NCBI GenBank assembly: GCA_050954285.1
Contig: JBPBPL010000011.1
Location: 124,001-188,000, forward strand
Source: Mucilaginibacter_A sp050954285
GTDB taxonomy: Bacteria > Bacteroidota > Bacteroidia > Sphingobacteriales > Sphingobacteriaceae
Length of the DNA stretch: 64,000 nucleotides
Direction of reading: 5' to 3'
Within the stretch, counting starts at the first letter, position 1. Each line of letters begins with the position of its first letter. The notes under the pieces are model-generated. The model was not told where the DNA came from, searched no databases, and was given only the letters and a program-made list of their open reading frames with translations. Of this stretch, positions 59,992 through 64,000 are shown in pieces. The translations under genes and the position numbers were made by a program.

Positions 59992-62022
59992 TTGGAACAG
60001 CTTCAACCAATACAACATCATTTCAATGAAATAACACTGGTTCTGGCTGCGGTTTTATTTCCATTTGCTGCTTTTATCATCAATTTTTTAGTGCTAAAAA
60101 CAGCATCCAAAAATGCTGGCTGGTTAGCGGCTGTTTGTATTTTTTTTAGTCTGGTTTGTTCGAGTTTACTTTTCTCAAAAATCTGGAACCATCCACCGGT
60201 ACACGAACAAGTTTTATGGTTTCAAATCGGAACTATAAAAATTTGCGCCGGTTTGCTACTCAATAATTTATCGGTGCTGATGCTGCCTCTGGTTTCCGGC
60301 ATTGCATTGGCCGTTCATATTTATTCGGTTGCTTATATGCAGCACGATCCCAAATCCCGCCGCTATTTCCGCTACCTCAGTTTCTTTTGTTTCGCCATGA
60401 TGGCTCTGGTTGTGGTGGATAATTTATTGCTGATGTATGCCTTTTGGGAGCTGGTTGGCTTTGCTTCCTACTTATTAATCGGCTTTTGGTTTACGCGGGA
60501 AAAAGCAGTTCAGGCCAATAAAAAAGCGTTTATCATGAATAGGATTGGAGATTTGGGTTTCCTGATTGGTATCATGATCCTGTTCGCACATTTCCACACT
60601 TTTGATTTGATTAAATTATTTAGTAATCCCAATAACTTAACTTCAGGCGGTTTATCCGGAACCTGGCTGACTATTGCCGGGCTGTGTTTTTTCCTCGGTG
60701 CAGCAGCCAAATCTGCACAGTTTCCACTGCATACTTGGCTGCCGGATGCGATGGAAGGGCCAACAGCCGTTTCGGCCTTAATTCACGCGGCTACGATGGT
60801 AGCTGCAGGCGTTTTCCTGCTGGCTCGCGTTTATCCGGTTTTCACTGCTGATGTAAAAACTGTCATTGCCATTACCGGAACTTTTACCGCTTTTATGGCC
60901 GCCACCATTGCCCTCACCCAAAATGATCTGAAAAAAATACTGGCTTATTCTACCATTTCGCAGCTGGGTTTTATGGTAGCTGCAATGGGTTTGGGCGCGT
61001 ATTCATCGGCACTGTTTCACCTGGTTACACATGCTTTTTTTAAATGCCTTTTATTCCTGTCGGCCGGCGTAATTATCCACGAGATGCAGCACCTCAAAGA
61101 AAAACTACATCTGGATATTGATCCGCAGAACATCTTGTATATGGGCGGCCTGCGCAAAGTTTTGCCGGTCACGTTTATCACCTGCATCATTGCTGCGCTG
61201 GCGCTGATTGGTTTTCCGCTCACTTCCGGGTATTTATCCAAAGACGGCATCCTAATCCAGGCTTTTGAATGGGCCGAAGGCAAATCTTTTTTCTACAAAA
61301 TTATCCCGATTGCTATTCTGATCACAAGCTGGATGACCGCTTTTTACATTGCCCGTTTGCTGTTTAAAGTGTTTTGGGGTGAATCCAGACTAAAACAGAT
61401 GATCCCAACCTTCGAACTTCATGTTTCCAAAGAAAACAAACTGTTTACCTGGCCAATGCTGTTTTTATCGGTGTTTTGTTTGTTTCCGATCTTTTCCCTG
61501 AACCCATTATTGTATGAAAATAGCTGGCTTTTTAGAGGTTTCCTGACAGCTGATTATTTTGAACGCGAAAATATTTATCACACTATAATCCCGGCTGCGG
61601 TCAACCTGTTTACCATTCCGATAGTTTATCTGGCGTATTTGCGCTATGTTAAGCAAAGCATCAACTGGTTCCCGGAGCATGGTTTTCTGTTCAAACTTTC
61701 TTACAATCAGTGGTATATCGATCGTTTCTACCAAAATTACCTGGTAAAAACAGTAGTCTGGATCAGCAAAAAACTCTATACTTTTGACCATTTGGTGGTT
61801 GACGGATTCGTCAACCTGCTTGCTATAACCGGTCTGTTTTTGTCCCGAATAAGTGTCCGGTTTGATCGTTATCTGGTAGATGGTGCTGTAAATTTCATTG
61901 CTTTTCGTATCCGGGATTTGGGTAGTTTTGCCCGAAGCTTTCAAACCGGAAAAGTGCAGCAATACCTGCTCACCATGCTGATTTTTATTTTAGGGATTTA
62001 CCTTTTTAAGACGTTGATTTAG
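59992..62022 (+). CDS. nuoL: NADH-quinone oxidoreductase subunit L
   Basis: 676 aa. Sixteen or so membrane segments and the long lateral helix near the C terminus. Signatures FWELVGFASYLLIGFWF (in part), LHTWLPDAMEGPTAVSALIHAATMV (in part) and the C-terminal amphipathic helix region. Start is TTG at 59992, six bases after nuoK; no nearby ATG. An exact word (61456-61469) codes M-L-F-L-S in a membrane helix; weaker ones at 60093 and 61743. Confidence 0.95.
   Translation: MEQLQPIQHHFNEITLVLAAVLFPFAAFIINFLVLKTASKNAGWLAAVCIFFSLVCSSLLFSKIWNHPPVHEQVLWFQIGTIKICAGLLLNNLSVLMLPLVSGIALAVHIYSVAYMQHDPKSRRYFRYLSFFCFAMMALVVVDNLLLMYAFWELVGFASYLLIGFWFTREKAVQANKKAFIMNRIGDLGFLIGIMILFAHFHTFDLIKLFSNPNNLTSGGLSGTWLTIAGLCFFLGAAAKSAQFPLHTWLPDAMEGPTAVSALIHAATMVAAGVFLLARVYPVFTADVKTVIAITGTFTAFMAATIALTQNDLKKILAYSTISQLGFMVAAMGLGAYSSALFHLVTHAFFKCLLFLSAGVIIHEMQHLKEKLHLDIDPQNILYMGGLRKVLPVTFITCIIAALALIGFPLTSGYLSKDGILIQAFEWAEGKSFFYKIIPIAILITSWMTAFYIARLLFKVFWGESRLKQMIPTFELHVSKENKLFTWPMLFLSVFCLFPIFSLNPLLYENSWLFRGFLTADYFERENIYHTIIPAAVNLFTIPIVYLAYLRYVKQSINWFPEHGFLFKLSYNQWYIDRFYQNYLVKTVVWISKKLYTFDHLVVDGFVNLLAITGLFLSRISVRFDRYLVDGAVNFIAFRIRDLGSFARSFQTGKVQQYLLTMLIFILGIYLFKTLI
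61456..61469 (-). repeat. Dispersed word, exact, inside nuoL
   Basis: GATAAAAACAGCAT on the minus strand; the gene reads Met-Leu-Phe-Leu-Ser in a membrane helix. Confidence 0.8.
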
Positions 62023-62026
62023 GTTG

Positions 62027-63628
62027 ATGAACCACATACTTACCCTGCTTATTTTTACGCCGTTATTATTTGGTGTAGTGCTTCTTTTACTGCCTGTTTC
62101 TTTGCGCAATAGTTTTAAATATTTGGCACTATCAGCCACCATCATTCAGTTGGTTTTAAGCGGATGGCTGTATTTTCATTTCCAGACCGGTGCTTCTTTT
62201 AGCGGCATAAATCATGCGGATCAATACCAGTTTGCCGAAAAAGCCAGTTGGATCAGCCTGAATCTCGGTTCGCTCGGCAAAATGCAGATCGATTATTTTA
62301 TCGGTGTTGATGGGTTTTCCATCGGTTTGCTGTTTATGTCTTCGCTCGTGATGGCCGTTGCGGTGCTCGCTTCCTGGGAAATCAAAACCAATTTAAAAGG
62401 CTTTTTTGCGTTATTTTTACTGCTTGATACAGCTGTAATCGGTGTTTTTTGCGCGCTTGATTTCTTCCTGTTCTATATTTTTTACGAGCTGATGCTGCTG
62501 CCATTATATTTCCTGATCGGGATGTGGGGCGGTGTCCGGCGCGAATATGCAGCCATCAAATTTTTCCTGTACACGCTTTTTGGTTCTGTTTTTATGTTGC
62601 TGGTGATGATCGGCCTGTACTTTTCAGTCACTGATCCAATTACCGGAAACCACACGTTCAACATCGTCCACATGATGAATCCGGCCAATTACGTGCAAGG
62701 TTCCATTTTCTCACTATCGGCTCATCAAACGCTGTTCGGTTTCCCGGCGCGGTATCTTGGTTTTGTAGTCTTGTTTATCGCTTTTGCCATCAAAGTTCCC
62801 GTCGTTCCGCTGCACACCTGGCTGCCGGATGCGCATGTGGAAGCACCAACGGCCGTTTCCATTATCCTGGCTGGCGTATTATTAAAAGTTGGTGGCTACG
62901 GAATCTTGCGTATTTGCTTCAGTATTTTCCCGGAAGTGGCTACGGCCGGAGCTTTCTGGCTCGGTTTGTTAGGTGTGATTTCGATTTTGTACGGTGCTTT
63001 AAACGCACTGGCACAAACTGATCTGAAACGCCTGATCGCTTATTCTTCGGTGTCGCACATGGGTTTTGTTTTGTTGGGAATAGCTTCTCAAACGACTGAA
63101 GGCGTGAGCGGCGCGATGATGCAAATGCTGAGTCACGGTTTTTTATCGGCGATGCTGTTCTTTTTGGTCGGAGTGATTTACACGCGGGTTCACGATCGGT
63201 ACATTTATAATTTCCGGGGTTTGGCTTCGCTGATGCCGCAATTTACCGTTTTCATGATGATCGCTTTCTTTGCTTCGCTGGGTTTGCCGGGTTTTTCTGC
63301 TTTTATTGCCGAGGCTTTTTCGCTTATCGGTGCATTCACTTCTGCTTCGGTCAACGGATTACTGCCGAGCTGGATGGCTATTTGTGGCTCAATTGGAATT
63401 TTGCTGAGTGCAGCTTATTTCCTGTGGACTTTACAACGCATGTTTTTTGGCGAAACCAGATTATCCGGCGGAGAAGCGTGGCGAGTTGCTTTAACGGATC
63501 TCAATTTCCGGGAAAAATCAGCTTTAGTTCCATTGGCTTTGATGGCTTTGATCATCGGTTTATTGCCTTCGCTGGTGTTCGATAAAATCAATGATTCCGT
63601 GCTGGCTTTCGTTCATTTATTTAGATAG
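62027..63628 (+). CDS. nuoM: NADH-quinone oxidoreductase subunit M
   Basis: 533 aa, ATG at 62027 (TTG one codon earlier is also open). Fourteen membrane segments; YELMLLPLYFLIGMWGG, VVPLHTWLPDAHVEAPTAVSIILAGVLLK (in part) and KRLIAYSSVSHMGFV are typical. Proton channel of complex I. Variants of the word at 62078-62091 and 62190-62203. Confidence 0.95.
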   Translation: MNHILTLLIFTPLLFGVVLLLLPVSLRNSFKYLALSATIIQLVLSGWLYFHFQTGASFSGINHADQYQFAEKASWISLNLGSLGKMQIDYFIGVDGFSIGLLFMSSLVMAVAVLASWEIKTNLKGFFALFLLLDTAVIGVFCALDFFLFYIFYELMLLPLYFLIGMWGGVRREYAAIKFFLYTLFGSVFMLLVMIGLYFSVTDPITGNHTFNIVHMMNPANYVQGSIFSLSAHQTLFGFPARYLGFVVLFIAFAIKVPVVPLHTWLPDAHVEAPTAVSIILAGVLLKVGGYGILRICFSIFPEVATAGAFWLGLLGVISILYGALNALAQTDLKRLIAYSSVSHMGFVLLGIASQTTEGVSGAMMQMLSHGFLSAMLFFLVGVIYTRVHDRYIYNFRGLASLMPQFTVFMMIAFFASLGLPGFSAFIAEAFSLIGAFTSASVNGLLPSWMAICGSIGILLSAAYFLWTLQRMFFGETRLSGGEAWRVALTDLNFREKSALVPLALMALIIGLLPSLVFDKINDSVLAFVHLFR

Positions 63629-63633
63629 AAGTT

Positions 63634-64000
63634 ATGAACGAACTGCCAATTTCCATCACCGAACAACTCAACAATGTACTGCAAAGCTTAATCTATTTTG
63701 CTCCGGAAACAGCTTTAGCCATACTGTTTTTACTGGTAATAATTACAGGTTTGCTGTTTAAAAACGATGCCGACTGGATTTGCCGTTTGTTGTGTTTATT
63801 AGGATTAGTTTTCGTTTTTCAGCGGGATGTGCAGCAATTGTATCTGGTCGTTTCCGGCCCGAAGTTTCTGTTTGGCAACATGCTTCTTTTACATCATGTT
63901 TCTGTGTTGTTCAAGTTGATTTTTGCCGTGCTTACTTTTATAATCGTTATTTATATTCCGCTGGACCAGCAGCTTAAAGCACATCAAAAAGGTTTAAGCG
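63634..64000 (+). CDS. nuoN: NADH-quinone oxidoreductase subunit N (partial, right edge)
   Basis: First 122 codons, ATG at 63634, open to the window edge. Three hydrophobic segments (LAILFLLVIITGLLF, LLCLLGLVFVF and VLFKLIFAVLTFIIVIYIPL) in the expected NuoN order. Identity rests on position after nuoM and this pattern. A diverged word at 63880-63893 and another at 63721-63734. Confidence 0.85.
   Translation, partial: MNELPISITEQLNNVLQSLIYFAPETALAILFLLVIITGLLFKNDADWICRLLCLLGLVFVFQRDVQQLYLVVSGPKFLFGNMLLLHHVSVLFKLIFAVLTFIIVIYIPLDQQLKAHQKGLS

Noticed and set aside
3328..61469. Word as a polar replication motif (Chi- or KOPS-like)
   Set aside because: Exact copies are 12 plus and 10 minus with no visible strand bias over 64 kb; polar motifs should lean to one strand.
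3328..61469. Word as a promoter or classical operator
   Set aside because: No fixed distance to starts, many copies inside genes and after stops, and unrelated gene functions.
1..64000. tRNA, rRNA, CRISPR, prophage
   Set aside because: Scanned by eye for CCA-ended cloverleaf sequences, regular repeats and phage genes; none found. Dedicated RNA searches would be more sensitive.

Overview
The window is a stretch of a Bacteroidota chromosome, most likely from the Sphingobacteriales (Pedobacter/Mucilaginibacter type). The evidence is AT-leaning DNA, TAnnTTTG-type -7 promoter boxes, type IX secretion parts (PorT and a C-terminal sorting domain protein), a TamB plus lipoprotein TamL pair, and the typical Bacteroidota envelope cluster CBS protein / nadK / DUF6089 / uppS / bamA / skp / skp / murI. 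I see no rRNA, tRNA, CRISPR array, insertion sequence or prophage.

Layout. 1-2.4 kb: AT-rich edge of a surface-polysaccharide locus (Wzx-like flippase and a glycosyltransferase). 2.4-8.1 kb: minus-strand block with three tRNA genes (miaA, cca, tsaC-type), a pRiA4b ORF-3-like protein, a second glycosyltransferase and dapD. 8.1-8.9 kb: AT-rich, gene-poor. 8.9-14.2 kb: S4 protein, purine deaminase, OmpH-like lipoprotein, gyrB, retropepsin-like protease, alpha/beta hydrolase. 14.2-21.6 kb: tamB-tamL operon. 21.8-29.1 kb: dnaE, outer-membrane protein, trxA, DUF58 protein, class-III aminotransferase. 29.1-34.6 kb: ECF sigma factor, anti-sigma-like protein and stress protein, then bcp, M23 peptidase, FAH-family enzyme and a tiny T9SS-sorted protein. 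34.7-42.4 kb: transport (kup, amino-acid permease, antiporter), PAP2 phosphatase, M3 peptidase. 42.6-43.5 kb: Xre-RES toxin-antitoxin pair. 43.5-48.4 kb: UbiA-type prenyltransferase, engB, VOC protein, ubiE-porT, SDR, YqeY. 48.5-57.4 kb: envelope cluster. 57.4-64 kb: nuoHIJKLM and the start of nuoN, directly behind murI and without nuoA-G.

The most striking signal is not a gene. A short non-palindromic word, GATAAAARMAGYAT, recurs all along the window in two forms (GATAAAAGAAGYAT and GATAAAAACAGYAT). I count 22 exact copies on both strands plus about 18 with one mismatch. Independent bases would give far less than one. Most exact copies are intergenic, often preceded on the motif strand by an AT-rich arm (AAATTTAGGT-like). 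Four inverted pairs sit between convergent genes like terminators. Other copies overlap stop or start codons, and at least seven exact copies lie inside genes in different reading frames. Core plus AT-rich arm, lack of strand bias, paired copies used as terminators and toleration in genes together resemble the DNA uptake sequences of Neisseria and Pasteurellaceae. I propose it as a candidate uptake-type or other DNA-level signal in this lineage. That function is inference; the repeat itself is directly visible.
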